Assembly (NCBI RefSeq): GCF_000827885.1
Contig: NZ_JTKH01000008.1
Coordinates: forward strand, 160,588-224,587
From: Vibrio renipiscarius
GTDB lineage: Bacteria > Pseudomonadota > Gammaproteobacteria > Enterobacterales > Vibrionaceae
Direction: 5' to 3'
Length of the DNA stretch: 64,000 nucleotides
Part shown: positions 32,473-41,991 of the stretch, piece after piece
Position numbering within the stretch: position 1 is the stretch's first letter
Layout of the letters: the number at the start of each line of letters is the position of its first letter
Notes under the pieces: generated by a model
Seen by the model: only the letters and a program-made list of their open reading frames with translations
The model's database searches: none
What the model was told of the DNA's origin: nothing
Translations under genes and position numbers: made by a program

Positions 32473-32508
32473 GCGAAAGTGAAAGAGCCGAAACCCTTTC
32501 ACTTTATT
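32473..32508 (-). promoter_or_regulatory. lepA-lepB intercistronic hairpin
   Basis: A 10-bp inverted repeat (AAAGTGAAAG / CTTTCACTTT, 32476-32485 and 32496-32505) lies in the 90-bp gap between lepA and lepB. On the minus strand the T tract comes only after CGCA, so it is at best a weak terminator; it may be an mRNA stabilising or processing element. Confidence 0.5.
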
Positions 32509-32539
32509 TGATCATGATACTGAGCGGTTGCTCAATTTA

Positions 32540-34333
32540 TTAATCTTTACCAACATGAAGAATCGCTAGGAACGCTTCTTGAGGCAGTTCAACGTTACCG
32601 ATCTGCTTCATACGTTTCTTACCTTCTTTCTGTTTCTTCAACAGTTTCTTCTTACGGCTGATATCGCCACCGTAACATTTTGCGATTACGTTTTTACGTA
32701 ACTGCTTAACGGTAGAACGCGCGATGATGTGGTTACCAATCGCTGCTTGAATTGCGATATCAAACATTTGACGAGGAATGAACTCTTTCATCTTCTCAAC
32801 CAATAGACGACCACGGTTTTGTGATTGATCTTTGTGAGTGATGATTGCAAGTGCATCCACTTTGTCGCCATTCAATAGTACGTCTACACGTACCATGTTC
32901 GACATTTCAAAACGTTGGAAGTTGTAATCCAGTGACGCATAGCCACGTGACGTTGATTTCAAACGGTCAAAGAAGTCGAGAACCACTTCTGCCATTGGAA
33001 TATCGTAAGTCACTGCCACTTGGTTACCGTGGTAAACCATGTCTACCTGCATACCGCGTTTTTCAACACACAAGGTGATCACATTACCTAGGTAATCCGC
33101 TGGTACCAAGATATTACAGCGAGCAATCGGCTCACGCATTTCTTCGATATCGTTGATCGCTGGCAATTTTGCCGGACTATCAACGTACAGCGTGGTACCG
33201 TCGGTTTGGATCACTTCGTACACTACGGTTGGTGCGGTAGTGATAAGGTCGAGATCGTACTCACGCTCTAGACGCTCTTGAATGATTTCCATGTGCAACA
33301 TGCCAAGGAAACCACAACGGAAACCAAAGCCTAGTGCTGCTGAGCTTTCTGGCTCATAGAACAGTGACGCATCGTTTAGGCTTAGCTTGCCTAGTGCATC
33401 ACGGAAGTTTTCGTAATCATCAGATGAAACAGGGAACAAGCCCGCGTATACCTGAGGCTTCACTTTTTTAAAGCCTGGTAGCGCTTTCTCACTGCCGTTT
33501 TTAGCCAGTGTTAGCGTATCGCCTACTGGTGCACCCAAGATGTCTTTGATACCACAAACTACCCAGCCAACTTCACCAGTATTAAGCTCTTTGGTATCAA
33601 TCTGTTTTGGTGTGAAGATACCTAGACGGTCAACACCCCAAACTTGGCCAGTACTCATTACTTTGATCTTGTCGTTTTTCTTGATTGAGCCGTTTTTAAC
33701 ACGAACCAAAGAAACAACACCAAGGTAGTTATCAAACCATGAGTCGATGATCAGCGCTTGTAGTGGCGCATCTGGATCGCCTTCTGGCGCTGGGATCGCC
33801 GCTACGATGTTTTCTAGAACATCGTCAACACCTAAACCTGTTTTTGCACTACAACGCGTTGCTTCCATCGCGTCGATGCCAACAATCTCTTCGATCTCTT
33901 CCGCTACGCGCTCAGGCTCAGCTGCTGGTAAATCGATTTTATTTAGAATCGGAACCACTTCTAGGTTCATTTCGATTGCGGTGTAGCAGTTTGCCAAAGT
34001 TTGTGCTTCTACGCCTTGACCGGCATCGACAACCAATAGCGCACCTTCACAGGCAGCAAGAGAGCGAGAAACTTCGTAAGAGAAGTCTACGTGCCCCGGA
34101 GTGTCGATGAAGTTTAGCTGGTATGTTTCACCGTCTTTCGCCGTGTAATCAAGAGTCACACTTTGTGCTTTGATGGTAATACCGCGCTCACGTTCAAGGT
34201 CCATAGAGTCAAGAACTTGGGCTGCCATTTCGCGATCGGATAAACCGCCACAAACTTGGATCAGACGGTCAGATAGGGTCGACTTACCGTGGTCGATGTG
34301 GGCGATAATCGAAAAGTTACGAATGTGCTTCAT
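32540..34333 (-). CDS. lepA: Elongation factor 4 (LepA)
   Basis: LepA is a ribosome-bound translational GTPase implicated in initiation and back-translocation under ionic stress. The 597-aa protein has G1 [11 protein letters not shown]2 with [11 protein letters not shown]3 DTPGH and G4 NKIDLP, followed by EF-G-like domains II, III and V and the LepA-specific C-terminal domain (ending [16 protein letters not shown]). Length is within two residues of the E. coli protein. It is the first gene of lepA-lepB, downstream of the rse operon terminator. Confidence 0.98.
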   Translation of the reverse strand: MKHIRNFSIIAHIDHGKSTLSDRLIQVCGGLSDREMAAQVLDSMDLERERGITIKAQSVTLDYTAKDGETYQLNFIDTPGHVDFSYEVSRSLAACEGALLVVDAGQGVEAQTLANCYTAIEMNLEVVPILNKIDLPAAEPERVAEEIEEIVGIDAMEATRCSAKTGLGVDDVLENIVAAIPAPEGDPDAPLQALIIDSWFDNYLGVVSLVRVKNGSIKKNDKIKVMSTGQVWGVDRLGIFTPKQIDTKELNTGEVGWVVCGIKDILGAPVGDTLTLAKNGSEKALPGFKKVKPQVYAGLFPVSSDDYENFRDALGKLSLNDASLFYEPESSAALGFGFRCGFLGMLHMEIIQERLEREYDLDLITTAPTVVYEVIQTDGTTLYVDSPAKLPAINDIEEMREPIARCNILVPADYLGNVITLCVEKRGMQVDMVYHGNQVAVTYDIPMAEVVLDFFDRLKSTSRGYASLDYNFQRFEMSNMVRVDVLLNGDKVDALAIITHKDQSQNRGRLLVEKMKEFIPRQMFDIAIQAAIGNHIIARSTVKQLRKNVIAKCYGGDISRKKKLLKKQKEGKKRMKQIGNVELPQEAFLAILHVGKD

Positions 34334-34367
34334 GGTTTGGTATGACTAAGCTCTTTTAAATAGGACA

Positions 34368-34390
34368 TAAGAAAGCCGTCGTTTGACGGC
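34368..34390 (-). terminator. rpoE-rseABC operon terminator
   Basis: A perfect 6-bp stem GCCGTC/GACGGC with a four-base loop is followed on the minus strand by TTTCTTATG. It lies between the rseC stop and lepA. Confidence 0.65.
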
Positions 34391-34447
34391 ATTTCAATCA
34401 AGTTGGAGGATTCTATCCAATTTTGTTACCCAAGTCACTTGAGTATT

Positions 34448-34918
34448 TCACTGGATAGGCTCGCCCAATACTCTTAATAATATGACTTGTTGCGAGGATT
34501 GTCGCTCTATGCGAGAAGCAAAACGCTTGGCAAGCATAATGCCAAGCACCGTCGCTAAGGCTGAGCATAGAATGACAACGCCCTCCCCTAAGCCGAATGC
34601 TGGCGCGACCCACCAATGCGCAACGAGGGCGCCAAAGATGAGCGAAAACAATGGGACAAGGTAAACAATCGCCGCCGATTGCAGTAGGTTCTTTTCGGCC
34701 ATGCCAATTTCAACAACTTGGCCAACTTGCAGTAATTGTTTCGTCACTAAATGCCAATAGAGCGTTTTGCTACCGATCGCTTTAGAGACAATGCCGGTAC
34801 CGCAATTTTTTTGCGAAGCACAGCTAGAGCAACTGGTTTTTTGCTCACAACTCAACTCTACCTGATATCCCGATTGGCTTTGAACCACCGATGATACCGT
34901 CGCTAATGCCGTCATCAT
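34448..34918 (-). CDS. rseC: RseC, SoxR-reducing system / sigma-E operon protein
   Basis: RseC is an inner-membrane protein of the rpoE operon, with roles reported in SoxR reduction and thiamine synthesis. The 156-aa protein has a cytoplasmic cysteine cluster CEQKTSCSSCASQKNCG near residues 24-40 that could bind a metal or Fe-S centre, then two membrane helices (about 80-100 and 106-128). Its ATG overlaps the rseB stop by four bases (ATGA). A second methionine codon follows immediately and is an alternative start. Confidence 0.92.
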   Translation of the reverse strand: MMTALATVSSVVQSQSGYQVELSCEQKTSCSSCASQKNCGTGIVSKAIGSKTLYWHLVTKQLLQVGQVVEIGMAEKNLLQSAAIVYLVPLFSLIFGALVAHWWVAPAFGLGEGVVILCSALATVLGIMLAKRFASRIERQSSQQVILLRVLGEPIQ

Positions 34919-35895
34919 TGTGTGAGTTTCTCTTGCACTTCAACGTTCGGCTTAACAAAAGAAATCGACTGAGCGATTCGCTTAGCGGTTGCAGGAGGAA
35001 TATCCCCCACCACTGAGATTTCTGCATCGCCACGAACAAAAGTATGCAGGGTACGACGACCTTGGCGAACAATTTGCCCTTTCAATGAGTGATCATCTCG
35101 TTGAGAAATATAAATCGAGAAGCTAAACAAGCCATCACTGTACATCTGACTTTCAACCATTTGATCCGTCACCGCCATACGATAACGATTGAGCTCTTTC
35201 GCTTCAAAACCTTTTGGTATCCAGCCCACCGTCCAGAATGTTTGTTTAACTTCGCCTTTCGGTAAAGACAGTACCTGAGGCAACTTCACCTCATTCAAAC
35301 CGCTGAGTACTTCAGCAATTTTGTCGGTGACGTTGTACGAGATCGTGCGGTATTGCTCGAGGACTTCGCCATCACGATCCACTAGATCGGCGCGTAATGG
35401 CAGGTGGCTGGTTTCATCAACCCATAACATGTAGCTATAACGGAGACCGTCTTTTGGCACAACACGAATGACCTGACAAGCAACGCCCGCCTCACGCGCA
35501 CGACCGACTTTAATAAAGTCGTAAATGTCGCTGAGTTGGTCAATGTTCGAATTCAGCATCGGAATGGTCGGCGCAACCATATTGCCCGATTCAATCGTAA
35601 AAGGATCGACACCGGGTTCAATGTAACTCACTTCATCACCACGACGGATAACTTCACGAATCGGTCCGCTGAGGTAGACTAGATGCGCAAGCTGCTGCTC
35701 ACCATCAAGTGCGTGGCGATATAATAGCGGTTCAATACTATTTTTCTTAATCAGGATATAAGAGAGTTCATAATTGAGGTGCTGACTTGCGTCGTTCATT
35801 TGATGCAACAAAGCCTCTGCAGGTGGTTCACCAGCAAAGGCTAATGGTGTATTCAAACTGAACAGTGTCAGCGCACTGATCAGAATTTTTTTCAT
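34915..35895 (-). CDS. rseB: Sigma-E regulatory protein RseB
   Basis: RseB is a periplasmic sensor that binds the RseA periplasmic domain and blocks DegS cleavage until mislocalised LPS or porins release it. The 326-aa precursor has a Sec signal peptide (residues 1-21, ending AFA). It has the two-domain MucB/RseB fold: a lipoprotein-like N-terminal domain with LNYELSYILIKKNSIEPLLYRH, and a C-terminal domain from about 215 (FWTVGWIPKGFEAKELNR). It overlaps rseA and rseC by four bases each. Confidence 0.96.
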   Translation of the reverse strand: MKKILISALTLFSLNTPLAFAGEPPAEALLHQMNDASQHLNYELSYILIKKNSIEPLLYRHALDGEQQLAHLVYLSGPIREVIRRGDEVSYIEPGVDPFTIESGNMVAPTIPMLNSNIDQLSDIYDFIKVGRAREAGVACQVIRVVPKDGLRYSYMLWVDETSHLPLRADLVDRDGEVLEQYRTISYNVTDKIAEVLSGLNEVKLPQVLSLPKGEVKQTFWTVGWIPKGFEAKELNRYRMAVTDQMVESQMYSDGLFSFSIYISQRDDHSLKGQIVRQGRRTLHTFVRGDAEISVVGDIPPATAKRIAQSISFVKPNVEVQEKLTQ

Positions 35896-36512
35896 TCAAC
35901 TACCGTATCTGGATTATCGTTACGCTCCATTGCGCTTTCACTGTTCAGTCTAAGCTGGAGTTCGTAATCTTGCAGCATAGCATTAATGCGGCGACGCTGC
36001 TCTTGTACGTTAATGTCATTCTTTGATGAGGTGTCGATTGAATCGCGAGTTAAACTCACCGGTTCAACACTACCACTAAACGGGATCGTCTGGAGTACAG
36101 GCAATTGATCCGTTTCACTGGTTGCTTCACCACCAAACTGTTGCACACCTAAAATCACGGCAAGAGACACACACGCCGCAATACCAACTTGACCAAATTG
36201 CGTTATCCACGTTGGCAGATGACGTTTTGCTTGGTGCGGTGCTGGTTGAGATTCAATTCTCGCTTCATTAATGTCACTGACGTTATTCGCCGTAAACACA
36301 TTATGTGCAGGTTCATTTTCTAGCGCTAAAGCAACGCTTTCAGCAATATTCCACTCCGGCTTTTGAGGTGCCTCACCACGTAGAACATCACCAATTAAAT
36401 GGTAGTTTTTCCACGCTTCTAAGCCATTCTGGTCATTTTCCAGCTCTACAATCAAAGCCTTATCAACCAGTTCTCCATCCATGAGTGCTGAAAGTTTCTC
36501 TTTGTCAGCCAT
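35892..36512 (-). CDS. rseA: Anti-sigma-E factor RseA
   Basis: RseA is a single-pass inner-membrane protein whose cytoplasmic domain sequesters sigma-E and is destroyed by DegS/RseP during envelope stress. The 206-aa protein has the N-terminal RseA domain (MADKEKLSALMDGE through about 75), one membrane helix at about 105-122 (VGIAACVSLAVILGV) and a periplasmic tail that is Gln-rich at its end. The start at 36512 matches the family; a frame four codons longer is unlikely. It lies 23 bp after rpoE. Confidence 0.95.
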   Translation of the reverse strand: MADKEKLSALMDGELVDKALIVELENDQNGLEAWKNYHLIGDVLRGEAPQKPEWNIAESVALALENEPAHNVFTANNVSDINEARIESQPAPHQAKRHLPTWITQFGQVGIAACVSLAVILGVQQFGGEATSETDQLPVLQTIPFSGSVEPVSLTRDSIDTSSKNDINVQEQRRRINAMLQDYELQLRLNSESAMERNDNPDTVVE

Positions 36513-36535
36513 TCTTTTCACCATATTAGTTGCGA

Positions 36536-37114
36536 CTAGCGTTGCAAAAGTGGTTGGATTTTTTTCTCAACCGCTTCTCGTGCACGGAAGATACGCGAAC
36601 GTACCGTTCCAACAGGGCAATCCATTACTGCGGCAATCTCTTCATAGCTTAAGCCATCCAGCTCACGCAAAGTCATCGCAGTTTTTAAATCGTCAGGTAG
36701 TGCTTCTATCGCACCGAAAACGACACGTTTCAATTCATTGGACAACGTTAAGTTCTCAGGGTTCGATATTTCTTTTAATGCACTCCCCGTTTCATAATAT
36801 TCGGCGTCTTCAGTGTCCACATCTTGCGCTGGCGGCCTACGGCTTTGAGCGGCTAGGTGGTTTTTCGCAGTATTAACAGCGATACGATATAACCAAGTAT
36901 AAAATGCGCTTTCGCCACGGAAACTCGGTATTGCTCGATAAGCTTTAATAAATGCTTCTTGCGCTACGTCAGGCACATCGCCAGGGTTATTAACGTAACG
37001 GGAAATAAGGTTGCAGACTTTGTTTTGATATCTCAAAACTAATAAATTGAATGCTTGCTTATCGCCACTCTGAACTCGCTCAATTAATACTTGATCGGTC
37101 AGCTGCTCGTTCAT
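36536..37114 (-). CDS. rpoE: RNA polymerase sigma factor RpoE (sigma-E)
   Basis: This is the extracytoplasmic-function sigma factor for envelope stress. The 192-aa protein has sigma region 2 (about 15-90, with DVPDVAQEAFIKAYRAI and FYTWLYRIAVNTAKNHL) and region 4 (about 130-185, with DELDGLSYEEIAAVMDCP variant LRELDGLSYEEIAAVMDCP and VGTVRSRIFRAREAV). It leads the rpoE-rseA-rseB-rseC operon. A sigma-E type promoter lies at 37215-37241, consistent with autoregulation. Confidence 0.98.
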   Translation of the reverse strand: MNEQLTDQVLIERVQSGDKQAFNLLVLRYQNKVCNLISRYVNNPGDVPDVAQEAFIKAYRAIPSFRGESAFYTWLYRIAVNTAKNHLAAQSRRPPAQDVDTEDAEYYETGSALKEISNPENLTLSNELKRVVFGAIEALPDDLKTAMTLRELDGLSYEEIAAVMDCPVGTVRSRIFRAREAVEKKIQPLLQR

Positions 37115-37426
37115 TCGAGCGGGTACTCCTATCGTTCTACACCCTTACCTAAACAGATATGAGTATTTATTATGCATAATGTAGTATTGACACCACTGCT
37201 TACTTGAGCACTATTGTGACCAGGCAAAAAACAGAAAGTTCAAAGAAAATTCTGTTTTTTGTGATTAAGTAATGGGCTACTTCGTCTTTGCTCGATTGTG
37301 CGGACGACAGGCATGAAAAGCAATGACAATAAAACACTATTCCGATGGACTGAGTGTTATTATTGGCATTAATCGTTTTAGATAGAGTGCTTCCACTCTA
37401 CGATAACTCAGGATTTTAAAACTTTT
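37115..37426. other. rpoE-nadB divergent intergenic region
   Basis: These 312 bp separate divergent rpoE and nadB. The rpoE-proximal half holds the sigma-E promoter described separately. The nadB-proximal half contains an imperfect hairpin (AACACT at 37333-37338 paired with AGTGTT at 37353-37358) and no promoter that I can assign with confidence. No ORF or RNA gene is evident. Confidence 0.6.
37215..37241 (-). promoter_or_regulatory. Sigma-E-dependent promoter of rpoE
   Basis: The minus strand reads GAACTT (37241-37236), a 16-bp spacer containing T6, then TCACA (37219-37215). The sigma-E consensus is GAACTT-N16-TCTRA. Predicted start near 37208, about 95 nt ahead of rpoE. This fits the known autoregulation of rpoE. 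Confidence 0.7.
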
Positions 37427-39046
37427 ATGAACGCGAACCGTGAACATCAGTGTGATGTGTTAGTGGTAGGTAGTGGTGCGGCCGGTCTATCGTTAGCGTT
37501 GCGTGTAGCCGAACATGGCAAAGTCATTGTGTTAAGTAAAGGACCACGCAGTGAAGGTGCAACATTTTACGCCCAAGGCGGTATTGCCGCGGTGTTTGAT
37601 GAGTCTGACAGCATAGATTCACACGTTGAAGATACGCTGATTGCAGGCGGAGGCATCTGTGAAGAAGAAACCGTTAAATTTATTGCTGAAAACGCGAAAG
37701 AGTGTGTGCAGTGGTTAATTGATGGCGGCGTCCCCTTTGACCGTGTTGAAAATGACAGCGATGAAGCGCCTCGTTATCACCTAACCCGAGAAGGTGGCCA
37801 CAGTCACCGCCGCATTCTGCATGCCGCAGACGCGACCGGGATGGCGATGCAAACATCGCTGCAAGATAATGTTCATAATCACCCTAACATTACGGTTTTA
37901 GAGCGTCATAATGCTCTTGACCTAATCACTGAAGACAAAATTGGTGGTGATAGTGAGAAGGTGATCGGTGCCTATATCTGGAACCGCAATGATGAGCACG
38001 TTGAAACCGTCCGTGCGAAATTCGTGGTTCTCGCCACCGGTGGCGCCTCAAAGGTGTATCAGTACACTTCAAATCCGGATGTCTCTTCTGGTGATGGCAT
38101 TGCTATCGCTTGGCGTGCCGGTTGTCGTGTCGCCAACCTTGAGTTTAACCAGTTCCATCCCACTTGCTTATACCACCCAGAATCACGCAACTTCCTATTA
38201 ACGGAAGCCCTACGCGGTGAAGGTGCATTCCTGCGTCGCCCAGATGGCACTCGCTTTATGCCTGATTTTGATGAGCGTGCAGAGCTGGCTCCTCGAGATG
38301 TCGTCGCTCGTGCTATCGACTTTGAAATGAAGCGCCTTGGCGCTGACTGCATGTATGTCGACATCAGTCATAAACCAGCAGAGTTTATCGAAAAACACTT
38401 CCCAACCATTCACGCGAAGTTAATGGAGTTAGGGATTGATATGACCAAAGAGCCAATCCCTATTGTACCGGCCGCTCACTATACTTGTGGTGGTGTGATG
38501 GTCGATCAGCGTGGTCAAACCGATTTATCTCATCTCTACGCGATTGGGGAAGTAAGCTACACCGGCCTGCATGGCGCGAACCGTATGGCTTCTAACTCTT
38601 TATTAGAATGTGTGGTCTATGCTTGGTCAGCCGCAAAGAGCATTATTGATAATATAAATAATGTTGAGCTACCACCGACGCTACCTTGTTGGGATGAGAG
38701 CCAAGTTACCAACAGTGATGAAGAAGTGATCATCCAACATAACTGGCATGAACTGCGTCTGTTTATGTGGGATTACATGGGTATCGTGCGTACAGACAAA
38801 CGTCTCGAACGAGCACTGCGCCGCATCCAGTTATTACAACAAGAAACACATGAGTACTACAGTAACTTCCGTGTTTCAAATAACTTGCTTGAGCTGCGTA
38901 ATTTGCTGCAAGTCGCTGAGTTGATGGTTCGTTGTGCGATGCAACGTAAAGAAAGCCGTGGCCTACACTACACGCTTGATTATCCAGAACAGAAAAAAGA
39001 CAGCGGCCCAACCATTCTAGCGCCCCAAAAAGCCCCTGTAGAATAA
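37427..39046 (+). CDS. nadB: L-aspartate oxidase
   Basis: NadB oxidises L-aspartate to iminoaspartate, the first step of de novo NAD synthesis, passed to NadA. The 539-aa flavoprotein has the N-terminal FAD-binding [13 protein letters not shown] (residues 15-27), the substrate-binding [16 protein letters not shown], and ATGGASKVY. The active-site [13 protein letters not shown] segment and the C-terminal succinate-dehydrogenase-like helical domain follow. Length is normal. The ribosome-binding site is weak (AGGA about 13 bases upstream). It is divergent from rpoE, as in E. coli. Confidence 0.97.
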   Translation: MNANREHQCDVLVVGSGAAGLSLALRVAEHGKVIVLSKGPRSEGATFYAQGGIAAVFDESDSIDSHVEDTLIAGGGICEEETVKFIAENAKECVQWLIDGGVPFDRVENDSDEAPRYHLTREGGHSHRRILHAADATGMAMQTSLQDNVHNHPNITVLERHNALDLITEDKIGGDSEKVIGAYIWNRNDEHVETVRAKFVVLATGGASKVYQYTSNPDVSSGDGIAIAWRAGCRVANLEFNQFHPTCLYHPESRNFLLTEALRGEGAFLRRPDGTRFMPDFDERAELAPRDVVARAIDFEMKRLGADCMYVDISHKPAEFIEKHFPTIHAKLMELGIDMTKEPIPIVPAAHYTCGGVMVDQRGQTDLSHLYAIGEVSYTGLHGANRMASNSLLECVVYAWSAAKSIIDNINNVELPPTLPCWDESQVTNSDEEVIIQHNWHELRLFMWDYMGIVRTDKRLERALRRIQLLQQETHEYYSNFRVSNNLLELRNLLQVAELMVRCAMQRKESRGLHYTLDYPEQKKDSGPTILAPQKAPVE

Positions 39047-39079
39047 GGCAAAGACTTATCTACACGCTCGAGTTGGCAT

Positions 39080-39106
39080 AAAAAGGGATCTTAATGATCC
39101 CTTTTT
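39080..39106. terminator. Bidirectional terminator embedded in the 3' end of ygfX
   Basis: The stem AAAAAGGGATC/GATCCCTTTTT ends nadB on the plus strand. On the minus strand the same hairpin overlaps the last codons and stop (39091-39093) of ygfX. Confidence 0.85.
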
Positions 39107-39483
39107 ATTTGGATCACCAATTGCCGATACGTCGATGTGTCGACGCTATCTCGCCACAACAAGCACCAACCTTTATCGATGCGTAATAGCAAAAACCATT
39201 CAACAAACGGGAATAATGCCAAGGTACACTGCCCCTCAGAGTCACCGAGAATCACCCGACCATCGGAATAAAACATCATGTCGCCTTGCAGAGATTTTAT
39301 TAATAATCCATCGTTTTGGTGTTCTTTAATCAGTAGATAGAGTAGACAAAAAGTGGGGGCAATAGAGAGATCACTGAGGATGATAAAACTACAGGCCAAT
39401 ACCATGAGTATCGTATTGACCTGTCTATAATGAAGACTGCGCTGAGCGTGGAGCTTAACGCACTTTACTGAGGTTATGTGCAA
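39091..39483 (-). CDS. ygfX: YgfX family membrane protein (CptA-like)
   Basis: A small membrane protein encoded directly after sdhE. In E. coli the YgfX/CptA homologue is an inner-membrane protein reported to affect cytoskeletal proteins and grouped with SdhE/CptB as a proposed toxin-antitoxin pair, a role that is debated. The 130-aa frame has two adjacent hydrophobic stretches (about 24-38 and 39-52), then a soluble domain ending with LLRIDKGWCLLWRDSVDTSTYRQL, which resembles the family's C-terminus. The frame opens with TTG at 39483, overlapping sdhE by 29 bp. The next ATG (39405) would cut into the first helix, so TTG is preferred but uncertain. Its stop lies inside a terminator. Confidence 0.75.
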   Translation of the reverse strand: MHITSVKCVKLHAQRSLHYRQVNTILMVLACSFIILSDLSIAPTFCLLYLLIKEHQNDGLLIKSLQGDMMFYSDGRVILGDSEGQCTLALFPFVEWFLLLRIDKGWCLLWRDSVDTSTYRQLVIQIKRDH

Positions 39484-39715
39484 CGATCTTATCTACGATA
39501 CATGCGTGGCTTAAGTTTTCACTACGAGCATGTCCCATAATCCAAGTGAACAGATCAGGATCATCGCACTCAAGCAAAGAAACAAAATCACGTTGCTCTG
39601 TTTCGGTTAACGCATCGAAGCACTCTTCAAAAAATGGCATCACGACAACATCTAACTCTAGCATGCCACGACGACATGCCCATTTGATACGTGCTTTTTC
39701 TTCCGCGGTGTACAT
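39455..39715 (-). CDS. sdhE: FAD assembly factor SdhE
   Basis: SdhE (YgfY/CptB) promotes covalent attachment of FAD to succinate dehydrogenase and fumarate reductase flavoproteins. The 86-aa protein shows the hallmark RGMLELD (RGxxE motif) at residues 16-22 and the family's KWACRRG and FFEECFDALTETEQRDF segments. It is divergent from ygfZ and overlaps ygfX, the usual Gammaproteobacterial arrangement. It stands close to nadB, itself a flavoprotein of the same superfamily, but on the opposite strand. Confidence 0.95.
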   Translation of the reverse strand: MYTAEEKARIKWACRRGMLELDVVVMPFFEECFDALTETEQRDFVSLLECDDPDLFTWIMGHARSENLSHACIVDKIVAHNLSKVR

Positions 39716-39961
39716 TCTTCTTCCTCACCTGTGCCGGTTATTTGGCTCGAGTGTAACAAGCTAGGCTTGTAACAACCACTAACTCAATCACATTGCTGTC
39801 ACACTTTTGCGAGTGAGGTCGTTTGACGACAATAATAAAAGCGATCCCCCTTTACGCTGACCCACCAAAGCAATTCCTATTTCTATTGTTGCGTAATGCC
39901 CATAACAAGACTTAACATTAACAAACTCTATTTTTGCACCAGAATCATCAAGGTACCCATC

Positions 39962-40933
39962 ATGGATTGGCTCAACGACTTTACACCGCACCCTACCTTA
40001 TCGAGTGACCCATTACCGGCATTAATGCTGACTCACCTAAAATCATGGGGAATCATTTCACTGATTGGCAACGATGCGAAATCCTACTTGCAAGGCCAAG
40101 TGACCTGCGATGTGGTGCAACTACCCCAAGACCAATCGACCTTTGGTGCACATTGTGATGCGAAAGGAAAAGTGTGGGCTGCATTTCGTCTATTCCATCA
40201 CCAAGCGGGTTATGCGTTGTTTGAACCAAAGTCAGCCATAGAAAAACAACTGGCTGAATTAAAAAAATACGCTATTTTCTCCAAAGTCGACATCATTGAA
40301 AGCCACGATATCCTACTAGGGCTGTTCGGTGAGCAAGCTCAGGCGATGATTGACAGCTTGACGACCACAGGGGGTGATGTTCGCCAGCTGAATAACGGTG
40401 GCAGCGCAGTAAAGATTGATGAACAACGTTGGTTATTGGTGCTTGATCCACAAGCCGCTGAAACCCTTGTTAATCAAATCGAGGCACTAAAAGTAGAAGA
40501 GGCACTTTGGCGTCTTTATGATATTCAAGCAGCCTTACCGATCATTGAACAAGTCGAGCAAAACGAACACATTCCACAAGCCATCAATCTGCAAGCACTG
40601 AATGGCATCAGCTTTAAAAAAGGCTGTTACACCGGGCAAGAAACGGTTGCGCGTGCGAAATATCGCGGCATCAATAAACGTGCGATGTATATTGTTAAAG
40701 GCCACACCGATAGCGATATTGGAGAAGAAACAAGCTTAGAACGTGCAGTCGGTGAAAACTGGCGTGGGGCAGGCAAATTAATGGCTTATTACCGCTTTAA
40801 TGACGGCGAAACCCTCGGCCTTGTTGTGCTGCCGAATAACCTTGAAGCAGAAACCGCATTGCGCCTTGCTTCTCAGCCTCAAGCGACTTGGACTATCCAA
40901 GCACTGCCTTACTCACTTGATGATGACGAATAA
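39962..40933 (+). CDS. ygfZ: tRNA-modifying / Fe-S cluster protein YgfZ
   Basis: YgfZ is a folate-dependent protein needed for full activity of certain Fe-S enzymes such as MiaB. The 323-aa protein has the GcvT-like fold with the diagnostic KGCYTGQE motif around C222 followed by RAKYRG. The start at 39962 follows AAGG at eight bases; the frame extends 22 codons upstream without a ribosome-binding site. It is divergent from sdhE and overlaps the next gene by 11-14 bp. Confidence 0.95.
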   Translation: MDWLNDFTPHPTLSSDPLPALMLTHLKSWGIISLIGNDAKSYLQGQVTCDVVQLPQDQSTFGAHCDAKGKVWAAFRLFHHQAGYALFEPKSAIEKQLAELKKYAIFSKVDIIESHDILLGLFGEQAQAMIDSLTTTGGDVRQLNNGGSAVKIDEQRWLLVLDPQAAETLVNQIEALKVEEALWRLYDIQAALPIIEQVEQNEHIPQAINLQALNGISFKKGCYTGQETVARAKYRGINKRAMYIVKGHTDSDIGEETSLERAVGENWRGAGKLMAYYRFNDGETLGLVVLPNNLEAETALRLASQPQATWTIQALPYSLDDDE

Positions 40934-41399
40934 CATTCATCACACGGCTGTCACTCAGTACTTAGATTCTCAGCAGGTGGCCTATCGCCTGCTGAGGCAT
41001 CAATCACCAACCATCAGCATTGAAGAGACCGCTCGCCAACGAGGCATTCGTCCCGCTCAAATGGTCAAAGCTATTCTGTTACGTGACATGAGTGATCGCT
41101 ATGCGCTTGCTTGTGTTCCTGGCGATCAAGCGGTCGATCCAAAAAAAGTTCGCGCGCTATTACAATATCGCCGAATGACTTGTGTTGATTTGGCTCAAAT
41201 TCCCGAGATCACTGGCTATCAAGCCGGAGCTGTAACGCCACTCCAACTCAAAACCCCAATGCCCATTATCTTTGATCCCCTCCTTAAGTCAGAGTCGGAA
41301 GTGACCATTAGCAGCGGTTCAAACATGGCCGGTATTGCACTCGACCTGAGCGACCTTATCCAACTTTGCCAACCTCGATTTGCCCATATTTGCCGTTAG
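40920..41399 (+). CDS. YbaK/EbsC-family aminoacyl-tRNA deacylase
   Basis: This protein belongs to the YbaK/ProX editing-domain superfamily, which hydrolyses mischarged tRNAs such as Cys-tRNA(Pro) or Ala-tRNA(Pro). The 159-aa protein has the conserved region [21 protein letters not shown] with the key lysine, and [19 protein letters not shown] at the C-terminus. ATG codons at 40920 and 40923 both overlap the ygfZ 3' end, so translation is coupled. The exact tRNA substrate cannot be told from sequence. The pairing with ygfZ suggests cotranscription. Confidence 0.85.
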   Translation: MMTNNIHHTAVTQYLDSQQVAYRLLRHQSPTISIEETARQRGIRPAQMVKAILLRDMSDRYALACVPGDQAVDPKKVRALLQYRRMTCVDLAQIPEITGYQAGAVTPLQLKTPMPIIFDPLLKSESEVTISSGSNMAGIALDLSDLIQLCQPRFAHICR

Positions 41400-41529
41400 T
41401 TTCCATGTAACAAGTGTAATAAATACCAAGAAATACTACCTAATTCACAACTACCACCGCTCAGGCTGGTATTTTTATTCAATTTAAAAGCATAAGTAGT
41501 CGCGTGATATTTTTTACTTTATGATAACA

Positions 41530-41699
41530 AAACGCATAGAGCGCAGTTTGGCTAACATAATCACCCCAGAACCTTTCTGAACAGATTTGCCCGATAAGCC
41601 TCTATGAGTAGAAGTGAATCCATTGAATGACTCAAGGATATCCACTTTTTTGTGTAATGCATCTGTGACTATTCGCCCGCTCATAGCGGGCTTTTTTTT
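41530..41699 (+). ncRNA. Candidate small regulatory RNA (unverified)
   Basis: A TATGAT box lies at 41519-41524, and the following 170 nt end in a textbook terminator. Inside is a second hairpin (arms 41612-41621 and 41636-41647) followed by T6. The stretch has no coding capacity. The alternative is an untranslated tail of the ybaK-type gene. No homology to a named sRNA is claimed. Confidence 0.35.
41675..41699 (+). terminator. Strong intrinsic terminator
   Basis: The stem GCCCGC/GCGGGC with a TCATA loop is followed by T8. Confidence 0.92.
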
Positions 41700-41954
41700 G
41701 CCTAAAAAATTACATTCCCTTAGCAAAGTTAACTTTTAATCAGCTATTCTTAATTATGTCATAGTCCGATGGTCAAATAATCGTCCATTGGAACTTAATG
41801 ACCCACTTCAACGTCAGAAGATTAGTGAGGTTTAAATCACACGAATTTGGTGTTTTGTCCGCTGTTTTGCTCACGACAGCACAATTATCCAAATTGATAA
41901 ACTACAACTGATTATTCCCCTAACAAAGTCACACATTTACAAACGGGGAATCAC

Positions 41955-41960
41955 TATAAT
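41955..41960 (+). promoter_or_regulatory. Probable -10 element of the small ORF at 41992
   Basis: A perfect TATAAT lies 32 bp ahead of the ATG. A good -35 is not obvious. A 7-bp inverted repeat (ATTCCCC 41914-41920, GGGGAAT 41945-41951) brackets the likely -35 zone. Confidence 0.5.
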
Positions 41961-41991
41961 CACCGCGGCTTGATAATATAAGGATAATTCT

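Larger units (their letters stand above)
41400..41991. other. Gene-poor intergenic region with candidate sRNA and promoter
   Basis: This 592-bp gap contains a terminator (41675-41699) that belongs to no known upstream gene except a distant ybaK-type gene, 275 bp earlier. It also contains a hairpin with a T run (41612-41651) and, further on, the promoter of the small ORF at 41992. No reading frame longer than about 20 codons with a credible start is seen. The first part is treated as a possible sRNA. Confidence 0.6.
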
